A DNA stretch of 58,295 bases from Alphaproteobacteria bacterium (GTDB lineage Bacteria; Pseudomonadota; Alphaproteobacteria; Micavibrionales; Micavibrionaceae), in contig JADLAT010000018.1 of the NCBI GenBank assembly GCA_020848095.1, forward strand, positions 1-58,295, written 5' to 3'. Shown in pieces: positions 10,401 through 18,524 of the stretch. The position numbers and the translations under genes were made by a program. The notes under the pieces were generated by a model. It saw only the letters and a program-made list of their open reading frames with translations, did not search any database and had not been told where the DNA came from. Position 1 is the stretch's first letter, and every line of letters begins with the position of its first letter.

Positions 10401-10648
10401 ACAGAATTCATATAGAGCATGCCCTCGACGCCGTTGATCTGCTCTTCCAGCGGACCGGCGACCGTTTCGGAAAGTGTGGAGGCATTTGCGCCGGGAAAAG
10501 CTGCACTCACCGAGACCGAAGGCGGAGCAACTTCCGGATATTCGGAAACCGGGAGAATAAAAATGGCCGTTAATCCCGCCAGAAAAATCAGAATGGAAAG
10601 GACGCCCGCGAAGATCGGCCTATCAATAAAAAACTCGGAAATGCGCAT
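7463..10648 (-). CDS. RND efflux pump, HAE1 family inner-membrane transporter (AcrB/MexB-like)
   Basis: A 1061-residue protein, full length for the family. It begins with the usual FIDRPIFA amphipathic start and first membrane helix, then a large periplasmic loop (about 30-340), helices 2-6, a second large loop (about 560-870) and helices 8-12. The proton relay Asp410-Asp411 is present in helix 4 (GIVVDDAIVVVEN), and the docking and porter domains are intact. It is a proton-driven exporter of hydrophobic or amphiphilic compounds working with the adaptor upstream and the outer-membrane protein downstream. There are 21 bases to the adaptor stop codon. No dedicated regulator gene (TetR, MarR) lies next to the operon, which is unusual. 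Confidence 0.95.
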   Translation of the reverse strand: MRISEFFIDRPIFAGVLSILIFLAGLTAIFILPVSEYPEVAPPSVSVSAAFPGANASTLSETVAGPLEEQINGVEGMLYMNSVASSDGQLSLTVTFKIGTDIDLAQQLVQNRVAQALPRLPEVTRSLGLTVVKSSPDLTMVVHLLSPSDRYDVLYLRNFANLNVKDQLAKIKGIGQVMLFGSGNYAMRIWLNPEAVAELGLTATDIVNQIRAQNIQVAGGVIGGPPYKNGVQVQLPVNTQGRLQSPEEFGEIIIRRGDNGVITRLKDVARIELDAENYGLRSLLDNKAAVAIPIFAAPQANALQISHDVRKAMEELKKNFPEGVDYSIVYDPTVFVQDSIKAVIKTLLEAVALVVLVVIVFLQTWRASVIPLIAVPVSIVGTFAIMLLLGFSINVLSLFGLILAIGIVVDDAIVVVENVERNIERGLEPRAATIQAMREVTGPIIAIGLVLVSVFVPIAFISGLTGQFYKQFALTIAIATVISTINSLTLSPALSAILLKGHDAPRDGLTRLIDRLFGWFFRGFNKVFKKSSHGYEKATTRFVRHKLIMVGLYGVLLALAAFSFTLVPKGFVPPQDKQYLISFAQLPAGATLERTEDVIRKMSEIALAEEGVESAVAFPGLSINGFVNSSSAGIVFVTLDGFDKRTGDHDLSGLHIAQSLQQKFMGIDQAFIAIFPPPPVSGMGTIGGFKLQIEDRNDQGVGALNTVVQNVIGKAYQTKELTGVFTGFDVNVPQLLVNLDRTRAIQLGIPVDEVFRTLQTYLGSQYVNDFNMFGRTYQVIAQADNKFRSSPSDILRLQTRNIEGKMVPLGAVLQVEETYGPEIAMRYNAYRSADINGNAAPGYASGEAQAAMAKILKETLPPGFDFEWTELTYQEILAGNSTIYIFPLCILLVLLVLSAQYESFALPVAVILIVPMSMLSAMVGLYFFGGDNNIFTQISLFVLAGLACKNAILIVEFARDLEHQGRNVIEAAIEAAHIRLRPILMTSFAFIMGVLPLVHSHGAGSEMRRAIGQAVFSGMFGVTFFGIVFTPVFYVLLRKLELALSRKPARYNSIERSIEGS

Positions 10649-10669
10649 CGGTCCGGTGCTTTCTATAAT

Positions 10670-11941
10670 TTATTCTTCGGTTTCAACCGGTTGCATGGAT
10701 TGCTCTTTTGGCTCCGCGGGCAGCAGGGCCTGCGGATTTGCCGGGGGGGCAGATTCCACACCATCCTTGCCCGCCGCCGTTTTCACCACGGGCTGTACCG
10801 GCATATCGGGGCGAATCCGAATAACCCCTTCGACAATCACGCGATCCCCGGCATTCAGGCCGGAGAGGATAACGCGGCGGTCTCCTGCCGAATCTCCTAA
10901 AGTCACCTGGCGGTATTTCACCGTATCGGTTTCATCCACGGTATAAACGAATTTACGGTCCTGATCCGTCCCGATGGCCTTTTCAGACAAAAGGATATGA
11001 GCACCCTCATCCGGATTGCCCATACGGACCTTCACAAACATGCCGGGCAGCAAGGCGCCATCAGCGTTTTCAAAAATAGCGCGAGCGCGAATCGTACCGG
11101 AATCGGGATTTATACGGTTATCAAAGTTGTGCATCCGGCCTTCGATAACATGCTCAGCGCCATCTGCGCTGCGTAAGGCGATCTGCACCGGGATTTTGAC
11201 TTCCTCCGCAAGGCCGCGCGCATTTTGGAAGATGTGATTGAGATAGGTTTGCTCATCCACGTCGAAATCAGCGTAAATTCCCGCGCTGGAGACAACAGAA
11301 GTTAAAACCGGTGCGGAGGGCCCTGCCTGCACGACATTTCCAACCGTTAGTTCGGCCCGCCCCACCCGCCCGGAAATTGGGGCCTTTATATAGGCATATT
11401 CCAGATTTATTTTTGCGTTCTGCAATTCGGCCTTTGCCCCCTCAACCGCGGCCAGAGCTGTACGGACCGTATTTTGTCTTTCATCAAAAACGCGGCCGGA
11501 AATGGCGTCCATCCCGATCAACCCTTGCGCCCGCTCCATATCCTTGCGGGCCAGTTCATACTGATTTTGTGCGGCATTCAAAGCGGCCTGCGCCTGATCC
11601 TGCGCGGCTTTATAGGGCCGGGGGTCTATTACAAAAAGAACGTCGCCCTTTTCGACACTCTGCCCGTCACCGAAGCGTATTTCCATGATTTTTCCGCCGA
11701 CTTGCGGCTGGATAACCGCATATTCCACCGGGCTGAGGCGACCGGAAAATTCGCTCCAGATTCGGACCGATTCCGGTTTAACAATCTCGACATCCACCGG
11801 CATAGGTCCGTGTTGCGCGGCCCCGCCGGCGCCCTCTTCCGCCCGGCTGGCCAGCTGACCAAGGCCCAAACCGCCAATCAGAGCCAGCACGCCCATCACC
11901 AGAAGCAGGCCAGCTTTTTTATCTTTTTTTCCTGATTTCAT
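10670..11941 (-). CDS. RND efflux periplasmic adaptor (membrane fusion protein)
   Basis: About 423 residues from the chosen start. The N-terminus is positively charged with one hydrophobic segment (signal anchor), followed by the biotinyl-lipoyl half motif (VIQPQVGGKIMEI), a coiled-coil hairpin (DQAQAALNAAQNQYELARKD region), the second lipoyl half (AYIKAPISGRVGRAEL), a beta-barrel and the membrane-proximal domain ending in Pro/Glu-rich sequence. First gene of the operon; it links the pump to the outer-membrane channel. The frame is open to 11977 with two earlier ATG codons; 11941 is preferred because it has GGGAAAG just upstream and gives a normal signal sequence. Confidence 0.92.
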   Translation of the reverse strand: MKSGKKDKKAGLLLVMGVLALIGGLGLGQLASRAEEGAGGAAQHGPMPVDVEIVKPESVRIWSEFSGRLSPVEYAVIQPQVGGKIMEIRFGDGQSVEKGDVLFVIDPRPYKAAQDQAQAALNAAQNQYELARKDMERAQGLIGMDAISGRVFDERQNTVRTALAAVEGAKAELQNAKINLEYAYIKAPISGRVGRAELTVGNVVQAGPSAPVLTSVVSSAGIYADFDVDEQTYLNHIFQNARGLAEEVKIPVQIALRSADGAEHVIEGRMHNFDNRINPDSGTIRARAIFENADGALLPGMFVKVRMGNPDEGAHILLSEKAIGTDQDRKFVYTVDETDTVKYRQVTLGDSAGDRRVILSGLNAGDRVIVEGVIRIRPDMPVQPVVKTAAGKDGVESAPPANPQALLPAEPKEQSMQPVETEE

Positions 11942-12039
11942 GATCTTTCCCGAATTTTCCATTGAGAGAAATACCATCTTTCACGGTGGAATCAAATATG
12001 TTTTCCGTTTTGTTTCAACCCCTTGAACGGCCATGAAAA

Positions 12040-12084
12040 TTTTTACAAAAAAAATCCATTTTTTTCTTTGCAAATTTGTAAAAA
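12040..12084. promoter_or_regulatory. Inverted repeat between the efflux and polyamine genes, candidate operator with overlapping promoter
   Basis: TTTTTACAAA (12040-12049) and TTTGTAAAAA (12075-12084) are exact inverted repeats with a 25-base AT-rich spacer. The right arm overlaps a possible rightward promoter: TTGCAA at 12068 and an ATAATA-like element near 12090. The site sits in the only long gap between the divergent RND operon and the decarboxylase gene, so it could control either. The binding protein is not known. Confidence 0.45.
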
Positions 12085-12099
12085 CTGCCATAATAAGAA

Positions 12100-12434
12100 T
12101 TGCGCACGTGTCTCTGGCCACGCTAGTACACTAGAAACGGTTATACAACGGCGTAAACTATTTTGGACCGGGGCGGATCGATCATCGCGAGATTGGAGAT
12201 CCCAACCTTAGAGATTTAAAAGGGTTTACGTAACCACTCGTAACGTTGCAGGAAACCGGCGCTTTATAACGTCGTTATTGCCTCCCGTATATTTCTCTAC
12301 CAATTCACATTGAGCATTCCGTCTTTCCCTCGGGAATTGATCGGGCTGTTTTAGACTTTTTGGTTTTTCCTGCTCTCCTAAGCAAGGGGCGGGACTGATT
12401 TGTTTAATACCTCTAACAATATGGGGGGTTTGAT
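12100..12434 (+). ncRNA. Long 5' leader of the decarboxylase gene, candidate speF-type cis-regulatory RNA
   Basis: From the probable promoter to the start codon there are about 335 bases with no believable reading frame. The stretch from about 12240 (AACGTTGCAGGAAACCGGCG) to the palindrome ATAACGTCGTTAT (12267-12279) and on to CCTCCCGT looks like a structured, conserved core; a small TCCCTCGGGA stem follows near 12325. The known alphaproteobacterial speF motif is a long leader RNA found in front of exactly this type of gene, so the match in position and gene is good. I recall only part of the consensus, so the family call is tentative. A strong ribosome site (GGGGGG) lies 6 bases before the ATG. 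Confidence 0.55.
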
Positions 12435-13631
12435 ATGAATAAGGTAGTGCCGTTAGCGAAAGAGATTGTCCGGAGATCAAAAGCCGGAAATCAACCTGCG
12501 CGCCTTATGGGCAATGTGAATGAAGTGGTTGCTGCTCTGCGCCCTTCAGAACCTCTGTACGTGCTTTGGCCGGAACGTGTTGCCGCCACAGCCAAAGCTT
12601 TCATGGACGCCTTTCCCGGCGATGCCATGTTTGCCGTAAAAACCAATCCCCATGAAAGCGTTATTCGTGCGCTTTGCCATGCCGGGATGAAATCCTTTGA
12701 TGCGGCCTCCCTTGAGGAAATCCGCCTTGTGCGGCGTGTTTCCAAAAAAGCGCGCATACATTTCATGCATACCGTTAAAGCGCCGGAAGCTATTCGCGCC
12801 GCCTATTACGACCATGGCGTTCGTGATTTCTCGCTTGATACGATTGATGAGTTGAACAAAATCCTGAGCGCCACTAATTATGCTGAGGATATCAATCTTT
12901 TCATCCGTTTTGCACCGCCCAAAAACGGAGCAGCGGCAATTGATTTTTCATCCAAATTCGGTGCATCTCCCGATGAAGCGGCCCTGCTTCTTCGGAGCGC
13001 GCGAAGCTATGCGCGCCGGCTGGGGCTTTGTTTCCATGTCGGAACGCAGATTTCCGATGCCAGCGTTTATGCCCGCACGATCGGGCTGGCGGCTGCGGTT
13101 ATTCGTAAATCTGGCGTTCCGGTTGATATGCTGGATACGGGCGGTGGGTTCCCGGTTTCCTATCCGGGGGAGGATGTCCCCGAGGTTTCAACCTGCATAG
13201 ATGCCATTAAAGTCGCCCTTGCGCTGCATGGGCTGGACCAGATGGAAATTCTCGCCGAGCCGGGCCGCGCTTTAGTGGCGCAAAACGGCTGCCTCGTTGT
13301 TCGGGTGGAACTGCGCAAGGGTGATCTGCTCTATATCAATGACGGGACCTATGGCGGGTTGTTTGATGCCGGGCCGCTGCTTAAGACGCGCTTCCCGGTG
13401 CGGGCTATTCGCCCCGGCGGCACGTTTGACGGACATATGAAACCCTTCCGGATGGCGGGTCCGACCTGCGATTCGCTGGATATGATGAACGGACCGTTCA
13501 TGTTGCCCGCAGATATTGCAATGGGCGATTGGATAGAGATTGGTAATCTGGGTGCATACTCGCAGTCCATGAGGACCAATTTTAACGGCTTTGGCTCATG
13601 CGAGACCGTTTGTCTGGCCGATAACCAGTAA
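12435..13631 (+). CDS. Ornithine/lysine decarboxylase, PLP-dependent group IV
   Basis: A 398-residue enzyme of the alanine-racemase-fold decarboxylase family, which converts ornithine to putrescine and often lysine to cadaverine. Visible active-site features: the PLP lysine Lys69 in FAVKTNP, His201 in HVGTQ which stacks on PLP, the phosphate-binding DTGGGFP (234-240) and EPGR (275-278), and the catalytic Cys345 in GPTCDS contributed by the partner subunit. Length and motifs match bacterial ODC/LDC rather than the larger SpeA arginine decarboxylase. The product putrescine feeds the carboxynorspermidine genes that follow on the other strand. The long leader suggests RNA-level control. Ornithine versus lysine preference cannot be read from the sequence. 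Confidence 0.9.
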   Translation: MNKVVPLAKEIVRRSKAGNQPARLMGNVNEVVAALRPSEPLYVLWPERVAATAKAFMDAFPGDAMFAVKTNPHESVIRALCHAGMKSFDAASLEEIRLVRRVSKKARIHFMHTVKAPEAIRAAYYDHGVRDFSLDTIDELNKILSATNYAEDINLFIRFAPPKNGAAAIDFSSKFGASPDEAALLLRSARSYARRLGLCFHVGTQISDASVYARTIGLAAAVIRKSGVPVDMLDTGGGFPVSYPGEDVPEVSTCIDAIKVALALHGLDQMEILAEPGRALVAQNGCLVVRVELRKGDLLYINDGTYGGLFDAGPLLKTRFPVRAIRPGGTFDGHMKPFRMAGPTCDSLDMMNGPFMLPADIAMGDWIEIGNLGAYSQSMRTNFNGFGSCETVCLADNQ

Positions 13632-13679
13632 TAAGGGCCTCAGAGGGTTTTTAAAAAACGTAATTGTGAAAATATTATA

Positions 13680-13716
13680 AGGCCTGCTCGGCGTTAAGAT
13701 CGATGCAGGCCTTTTT
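13680..13716 (+). terminator. Rho-independent terminator of the decarboxylase gene
   Basis: AGGCCTGC pairs exactly with GCAGGCCT across a 16-base loop, followed by five T on the plus strand. Its end touches the stop region of the convergent nspC gene. Confidence 0.85.
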
Positions 13717-14897
13717 CATGATAATCGCCCGGCGAAATCTTCATAACCGAATTTACGAACCATTTCATAGCGTCCGCTTTCATGCAAGATCCCGATATCG
13801 GGTAAAGGCACGCCGTTAAAATTGGTATTTTTGACCATTGTGTATTGCGCCATATCTGTAAAGATCAGCATATCCCCGATAGCCAACGGCTCATCAAAGC
13901 TATAAACGCCAATCACATCACCCGTCATGCAGGTTCGTCCGCCCAGCCTGTATGTATGGGGTTTTTCACCAGCGATGCCACCCCCCCGCAAGGACGGGCG
14001 GTAGGGAACCTCCAACACATCGGGCATGTGGGCACTGGCTGATGTATCGAGCACCGCCATATTTTCATTGTCTGCTTCAAAGATATCCAGCACGCGCGTT
14101 ACCAGATACCCCGCGTCATAGACAAGCGCCCCGCCCGGCTCAAGCGTAAGCTCGCAGGCAAAACGCTCCTTAAAGCACTTTAGAGCCGTGACAAAGCGTT
14201 CAAGATCGTAGCCTGGCGCCGTAAAATAATGACCGCCGCCAAGATTAACATGCGCTATGCGCTCCAGATAAGGTCCAAAATTTTGCGTTAGATGCCCTAT
14301 CAGAGCCTCTGAGTCCTCCACCGGATTTTCACACAGATTGTGAAAATGTAAAATATCAATCTGCGCCATAATCTCATCCGTCAGATCCGCTTTTTTTACA
14401 CCAAAACGGGAATTGGGTGCGGAAGGGTCATAAAGCGCGGAGTTTTTTACCAGCGATATCTGTGGATTAACCCGTAATCCAATTTTTATACCCGGTCGCG
14501 CCGTTTTAACGCGGGGCAGGAAGCGGTACATCTGCGATACGGAATTAAAGTATAAATGTGTTATTATCGGAAGGAGCGCTTCAATCTCCCGCTCATCAAA
14601 GGCGGGAGAATAGGCATGCACTTCGCCGCCGAAATGCTCATGACCCAGCCTCGCTTCGTATAGGCCGCTGGCTGTTGTTCCGTCCAGCACCTCTTTCATA
14701 TAGGGAAAAACTGAAAACTGAGAAAAGGCTTTGGTCGCCAGCATGATTTTAGCCCCGGTCCGGGCCTTGATTTCTTGCGCTATGGATAAATTACGCCTGA
14801 GGGCGGCAAGATCACAAACATAAGCAGGTGTTTGAATCGATTTCAGACCTTTAATTTCACCTATAATTTTATTGGCGGCCTGCTCCTTAAAATCCAT
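13716..14897 (-). CDS. nspC: Carboxynorspermidine/carboxyspermidine decarboxylase
   Basis: A 393-residue PLP enzyme that decarboxylates carboxyspermidine or carboxynorspermidine to the free triamine, the last step of the aspartate-semialdehyde polyamine route. It shares the fold of the decarboxylase at 12435 but has the NspC hallmarks: LATKAFSQ with the PLP lysine (Lys56), HFHNLCE in place of the HVGT motif, NLGGGHYFT for phosphate binding, LEPGGALVYDAGYLV, and RTCMTGD with the catalytic Cys. The chosen ATG lies one base beyond the stop codon of the dehydrogenase gene, so the two are translationally coupled. The frame stays open to 14936, but the earlier ATG codons have no better ribosome site and would overlap the neighbour. 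Confidence 0.92.
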   Translation of the reverse strand: MDFKEQAANKIIGEIKGLKSIQTPAYVCDLAALRRNLSIAQEIKARTGAKIMLATKAFSQFSVFPYMKEVLDGTTASGLYEARLGHEHFGGEVHAYSPAFDEREIEALLPIITHLYFNSVSQMYRFLPRVKTARPGIKIGLRVNPQISLVKNSALYDPSAPNSRFGVKKADLTDEIMAQIDILHFHNLCENPVEDSEALIGHLTQNFGPYLERIAHVNLGGGHYFTAPGYDLERFVTALKCFKERFACELTLEPGGALVYDAGYLVTRVLDIFEADNENMAVLDTSASAHMPDVLEVPYRPSLRGGGIAGEKPHTYRLGGRTCMTGDVIGVYSFDEPLAIGDMLIFTDMAQYTMVKNTNFNGVPLPDIGILHESGRYEMVRKFGYEDFAGRLS

Positions 14898-14898
14898 T

Positions 14899-16131
14899 TT
14901 ACGCCGCATCTTTTCGGCGCTCGCACAGCTCTCCAAGGCCGGATTTCAGGTCGCGCACATGCCAGGGCAAGCCCTGCCGCGCGATCTCCTCCATGAAAGG
15001 ATCGGGATCGAGCTGTTCCACATTCCAGACACCCGGCTCCTGCCCCCACTGCCCTCTGGCCATCAATATTGCCGCCGTAACGGGTGGTACACCAGTGGTA
15101 TAAGATACGGCTTGCGCCTGCACCTCTGCATGGGTTTTTGCATGATCGCAGACATTGTAAATGATTTTTGTTTTCTTCTGCCCATCTTTAATGCCTGTAA
15201 TCACGCAGCCGATAGATGTTTTTCCGGTATATTCTTCGGACAAAGAAGAAGGTTCAGGCAAAATCGTTTTTAAAAACTGGATGGGCACGATTTCCACACC
15301 ATTATGCATCACTGGATCAATGCGCGTCATGCCTACATTTTCCAGCACTTCCATGTGTTTGATATATTCCTCACCGAATGTCATCCAGAACCGAATACGT
15401 TTGAGGCCCTTAATATGCTTAACGAGCGATTCCAGCTCCTCATGATACAGCAGGTAGCTGGCTCTTTTGCCCACTTCAGGGTAATCGATAATCTTACGGA
15501 ACTCCAGCGGCTGCGTTTCAATCCACTGACCCTCTTCCCAATATTTTCCGCACTGCGTTACCTCACGCAGGTTAATTTCAAGATTGAAATTCGTTGCGAA
15601 GGCCTGACCGTGATCGCCCGCATTACAATCAATAATATCAATTTCATGGATTTCATCGAAGAGATTCTTTTGCGCGTAGGCACAGTATATATTTGTCTGG
15701 CCCGGATCAAAGCCACAGCCTAAAATGGCTGTGATACCCGCTGCCTTGAAGCGTTCCTGATAATCCCATTGCCAATGATATTCGAATTTAGCTACATCCA
15801 GGGGCTCATAATTGGCCGTGTCCATATAATTGGTTTTGGTCGCCAGACAGGCTTCCATAATGTTCAAATCCTGATACGGCAGCGCCATATTAATAAGGAG
15901 ATCAGGTTTAATACGGTTAATCAGCGCCACCGTGTCAGCGATATTGTCTGCGTCCAAAAGCGAAATGCCTATATTCACGCCAAAATGATCCTGGCATTCC
16001 TGCTGGATTTTTTCGCATTTAGGTAAGGTTTTGCTGGCCAGATGTATCTGCGTGAAAATATTTGCATTCATCGCGCATTTCTTCACGACAACGCTGCCGG
16101 CACCGCCAGCCCCGATGATTAAAATATTCAT
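14899..16131 (-). CDS. Carboxynorspermidine/carboxyspermidine dehydrogenase (saccharopine dehydrogenase family)
   Basis: A 410-residue NADPH-dependent enzyme that condenses putrescine (or diaminopropane) with L-aspartate semialdehyde and reduces the Schiff base. The N-terminus has the Rossmann signature IIGAGGAGSVV, followed by the saccharopine-dehydrogenase-like domain with ILGCGFDPGQTN and a C-terminal domain containing YTTGVPPVTAAILMA. Length matches the CANSDH/CASDH group. A good ribosome site (AAGGGAG) lies 7 bases before the ATG. It is first in a two-gene operon with nspC and divergent from aguA, sharing a 60-base promoter region that holds a 12-base palindrome. Confidence 0.92.
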   Translation of the reverse strand: MNILIIGAGGAGSVVVKKCAMNANIFTQIHLASKTLPKCEKIQQECQDHFGVNIGISLLDADNIADTVALINRIKPDLLINMALPYQDLNIMEACLATKTNYMDTANYEPLDVAKFEYHWQWDYQERFKAAGITAILGCGFDPGQTNIYCAYAQKNLFDEIHEIDIIDCNAGDHGQAFATNFNLEINLREVTQCGKYWEEGQWIETQPLEFRKIIDYPEVGKRASYLLYHEELESLVKHIKGLKRIRFWMTFGEEYIKHMEVLENVGMTRIDPVMHNGVEIVPIQFLKTILPEPSSLSEEYTGKTSIGCVITGIKDGQKKTKIIYNVCDHAKTHAEVQAQAVSYTTGVPPVTAAILMARGQWGQEPGVWNVEQLDPDPFMEEIARQGLPWHVRDLKSGLGELCERRKDAA

Positions 16132-16162
16132 GAAAAAACTCCCTTTTGCTCCCCATATATAT

Positions 16163-16174
16163 TTGAAATTTCAA
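16163..16174. promoter_or_regulatory. 12-base perfect palindrome between divergent polyamine genes
   Basis: TTGAAATTTCAA is its own reverse complement and lies in the middle of the 60-base space between the dehydrogenase and aguA start codons. Position suggests a shared operator for both polyamine transcripts. The AT-rich setting means a chance palindrome is possible. Confidence 0.3.
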
Positions 16175-16191
16175 CACGATCAAGTATAACC

Positions 16192-17187
16192 ATGTTTATG
16201 ATGAGCAAAGTGACAAAAAAAGCGCATATTCCTGCTGAATGGGCCGAACAGAAGGCTCTTTGGACCTGTTGGCCTTCACGCGCGGATCTGTGGCCGGGTG
16301 AGCTGCTGCACACCACCAGAGAAGAAGTGGCGCAGCTGGTTCACACTGCGGCAACCGGCCAGAAAGTCAGGGTACTGGCCATGGGCGAGGACGCCATGAA
16401 TACAGCCCGGAGCGCCATTGGCAATGTGGCGGAAATTCTGCCCGGTCAGTTCGGCGATATCTGGCTGCGCGATACGGGGCCCATTTTCAATGCCGATGGG
16501 CAGGCCTTGCGCTTTAAGGTTAATGGCTGGGGCGAGCGTTTTGATTTTCCCCTCGATGAGACAGTGGGTGATGAGGTTGCCAATGCCGCCGGCGCGCCCA
16601 TGGTTTATCATGATTTTATTTTGGAAGGCGGTTCGCTTGATCATAACGGTGAGGGCGCTCTTTTAACCACGCGCCAATGTTTGCTCAATAAAAACCGTAA
16701 TGGCTGGACCGAGGAAGAGGCGGAAAGAGCCTTAAAAGACGCCTTTGGCGCGCATACGGTTTTTTGGCTGGATGAGGGGTTAATGAATGACCATACGGAC
16801 GGTCATGTTGATAATCTGGCGCGGTTCGTAGGCGCCGATACCGTTCTAACGCAGCGTGCCGCCGGGCCGCACGATCCCAATGCCGATCTGTATGAAAAAA
16901 CGATCGCGGATTTGAAGGTTATGGGGCTGAACGTTGTTACCCTGCCCTCACCCGGTTTGGTGACCAGCAAAAAAGGAGACGTCATTCCGGCCTCTCATAT
17001 GAATTTTATCATCACCAACGCCACCGTGATTGTGCCGATATATGGCGCACCAAGCACCGACGAGGCTCTGGGCATTATTGCCGGATTATTCCCCTCTCGC
17101 GCTGTGGTGGGCCTGTCTGCCGCTTCTATTTTGACGGGGGGCGGGTCCTTTCACTGCATCACGCAGCAAGAGCCGAAAAGGAAATAA
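16192..17187 (+). CDS. aguA: Agmatine deiminase
   Basis: A 331-residue guanidino-group-modifying enzyme (peptidylarginine-deiminase fold) that hydrolyses agmatine to N-carbamoylputrescine and ammonia. The family motifs are in order: WPSR near the start, DIWLRDTGP, a substrate-binding HTDGHVDNLARF, and the catalytic Cys322 in GGGSFHCITQQ close to the C-terminus. Residues 1-4 read MFMM; any of the three Met codons could start translation and none has a strong ribosome site. Paired with aguB, 2 bases downstream. No arginine decarboxylase (speA) is visible in the window to make the agmatine. Confidence 0.93.
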   Translation: MFMMSKVTKKAHIPAEWAEQKALWTCWPSRADLWPGELLHTTREEVAQLVHTAATGQKVRVLAMGEDAMNTARSAIGNVAEILPGQFGDIWLRDTGPIFNADGQALRFKVNGWGERFDFPLDETVGDEVANAAGAPMVYHDFILEGGSLDHNGEGALLTTRQCLLNKNRNGWTEEEAERALKDAFGAHTVFWLDEGLMNDHTDGHVDNLARFVGADTVLTQRAAGPHDPNADLYEKTIADLKVMGLNVVTLPSPGLVTSKKGDVIPASHMNFIITNATVIVPIYGAPSTDEALGIIAGLFPSRAVVGLSAASILTGGGSFHCITQQEPKRK

Positions 17188-17189
17188 AG

Positions 17190-18035
17190 ATGACGAAAAC
17201 AACCGTTGCCGCCATTCAGACTTCCTATTCCACCGATATGAAAGCCAATATCGATAAAACCATTCATTTTATCCAAGAGGCCGTCAAAAAAGGCGCGCAG
17301 GTGGTTTTGCCTTCGGAGCTGTTTCAAAATATCTATTTTTGCACAACGCAGGATGAACGCTGGTTTGAGCATGCCTATGCGGCCTATGAGCATCCTTGCG
17401 TTACCGCCCTTCAGCCGATAGCGCGCGAGCATGGCATTGTCATTCCCGTTTCCATCTTTGAGCGTGAAGGACCACACACCTATAACAGTGTTGTTGTTCT
17501 GGGTGTTGATGGGGAACCCATGGGGATTTACCGCAAAAGCCATATTCCCGACGGTCCGGGTTATCAGGAAAAATATTATTTCAAGCCCGGCAATACGGGA
17601 TTTAAAGTCTGGAAAACGCCCTTTGGCACGATCGGGGTCGGCATATGCTGGGACCAGTGGTTTCCGGAAGCCGCGCGTTCCATGGCCTTAATGGGGGCAG
17701 AGATTCTGTTTTACCCCACCGCCATCGGATCAGAGCCGCAGGATGAAACGCTAAACACCAGTGCCCCCTGGCAACGTGCCATGCAGGGGCATGCCGTTTC
17801 CAATTATATGCCGGTGGTGGCCGCCAATCGTATAGGGACAGAGACGGGGCTAGGCGCGCCACAGACTTTCTATGGTCATTCCTTCATTGCCGATGAGCGC
17901 GGCAATCTCGTGCAGTCCCTCGGCGCACAGGAAGAAGGCGTTCTGGTTCACAGCTTTGATCTGGACGTTATTCGCAATGGCCGAAGCGCGTGGGGACTTT
18001 TCCGTGACCGGCGCAGCGATCTTTATAATCTGTAG
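17190..18035 (+). CDS. aguB: N-carbamoylputrescine amidase
   Basis: A 281-residue nitrilase-superfamily enzyme that converts N-carbamoylputrescine to putrescine, CO2 and ammonia. The catalytic triad is visible: Glu43 in LPSELFQ, Lys116 in YRKSHIPDGP and Cys153 in GICWDQWFPE. The length and the QEKYYFKPG and DETLNTSAPWQRAM motifs are specific for the AguB group. Its ribosome site (AAAAGG) overlaps the end of aguA, 8 bases before the ATG, so the pair is coupled. It ends 18 bases from the convergent queF gene with no clear terminator between. Confidence 0.94.
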   Translation: MTKTTVAAIQTSYSTDMKANIDKTIHFIQEAVKKGAQVVLPSELFQNIYFCTTQDERWFEHAYAAYEHPCVTALQPIAREHGIVIPVSIFEREGPHTYNSVVVLGVDGEPMGIYRKSHIPDGPGYQEKYYFKPGNTGFKVWKTPFGTIGVGICWDQWFPEAARSMALMGAEILFYPTAIGSEPQDETLNTSAPWQRAMQGHAVSNYMPVVAANRIGTETGLGAPQTFYGHSFIADERGNLVQSLGAQEEGVLVHSFDLDVIRNGRSAWGLFRDRRSDLYNL

Positions 18036-18053
18036 AGTTTTCCTAAATCTTGG

Positions 18054-18521
18054 CTATCCCCGGCCACGATACGGCGCGACGCCCTGCTCCGGTATCCATA
18101 CATCTTCTGGTGGTTTTCCGGTCTGGTAGAAAACGTCAATCGGGATTCCGCCACGCGGGAACCAGTATCCGCCGATTCGCAGCCAGGTCGGCGCCATACA
18201 TTCGGTCAAGCGCTTGGCAATCGTGATGGTACAATCTTCATGAAACGCGCCGTGATTGCGGAAAGATCCCAGAAATAATTTCAGCGATTTACTCTCCACC
18301 AGAAATTCACCGGGCACGTAATCGATCATGATATGGGCAAAATCCGGCGCGCCCGTTATGGGGCAAAGCGAGGTAAATTCAGGCACAGTAAACCGCACCA
18401 GATAGGGCGTATCCTTCTGCGGGTTGACCACACGCTCCAGCACCGCTTTTTCGGGGCTGTCCGGCAGGGCGCTGGAGCCGCCAAGCTGGCTCAGGCCTTC
18501 ATAAATTGTTTTATCGCTCAT
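18054..18521 (-). CDS. queF: NADPH-dependent preQ0 reductase (7-cyano-7-deazaguanine reductase)
   Basis: A 155-residue unimodular QueF of the T-fold superfamily that reduces preQ0 to preQ1. The catalytic Cys53 ([11 protein letters not shown]) and Asp60 are present, and the QueF signature ESKSLK (76-81) that binds NADPH follows. Length matches the short YkvM type rather than the two-domain E. coli form. Last gene of queC-queD-queE-queF, 3 bases after queE. Confidence 0.95.
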   Translation of the reverse strand: MSDKTIYEGLSQLGGSSALPDSPEKAVLERVVNPQKDTPYLVRFTVPEFTSLCPITGAPDFAHIMIDYVPGEFLVESKSLKLFLGSFRNHGAFHEDCTITIAKRLTECMAPTWLRIGGYWFPRGGIPIDVFYQTGKPPEDVWIPEQGVAPYRGRG

Positions 18522-18524
18522 TCT

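Noticed and set aside
12023..12211. A 62-codon frame in the decarboxylase leader
   Set aside because: No ribosome site, it overlaps the promoter and inverted repeat, and composition is unlike a protein.
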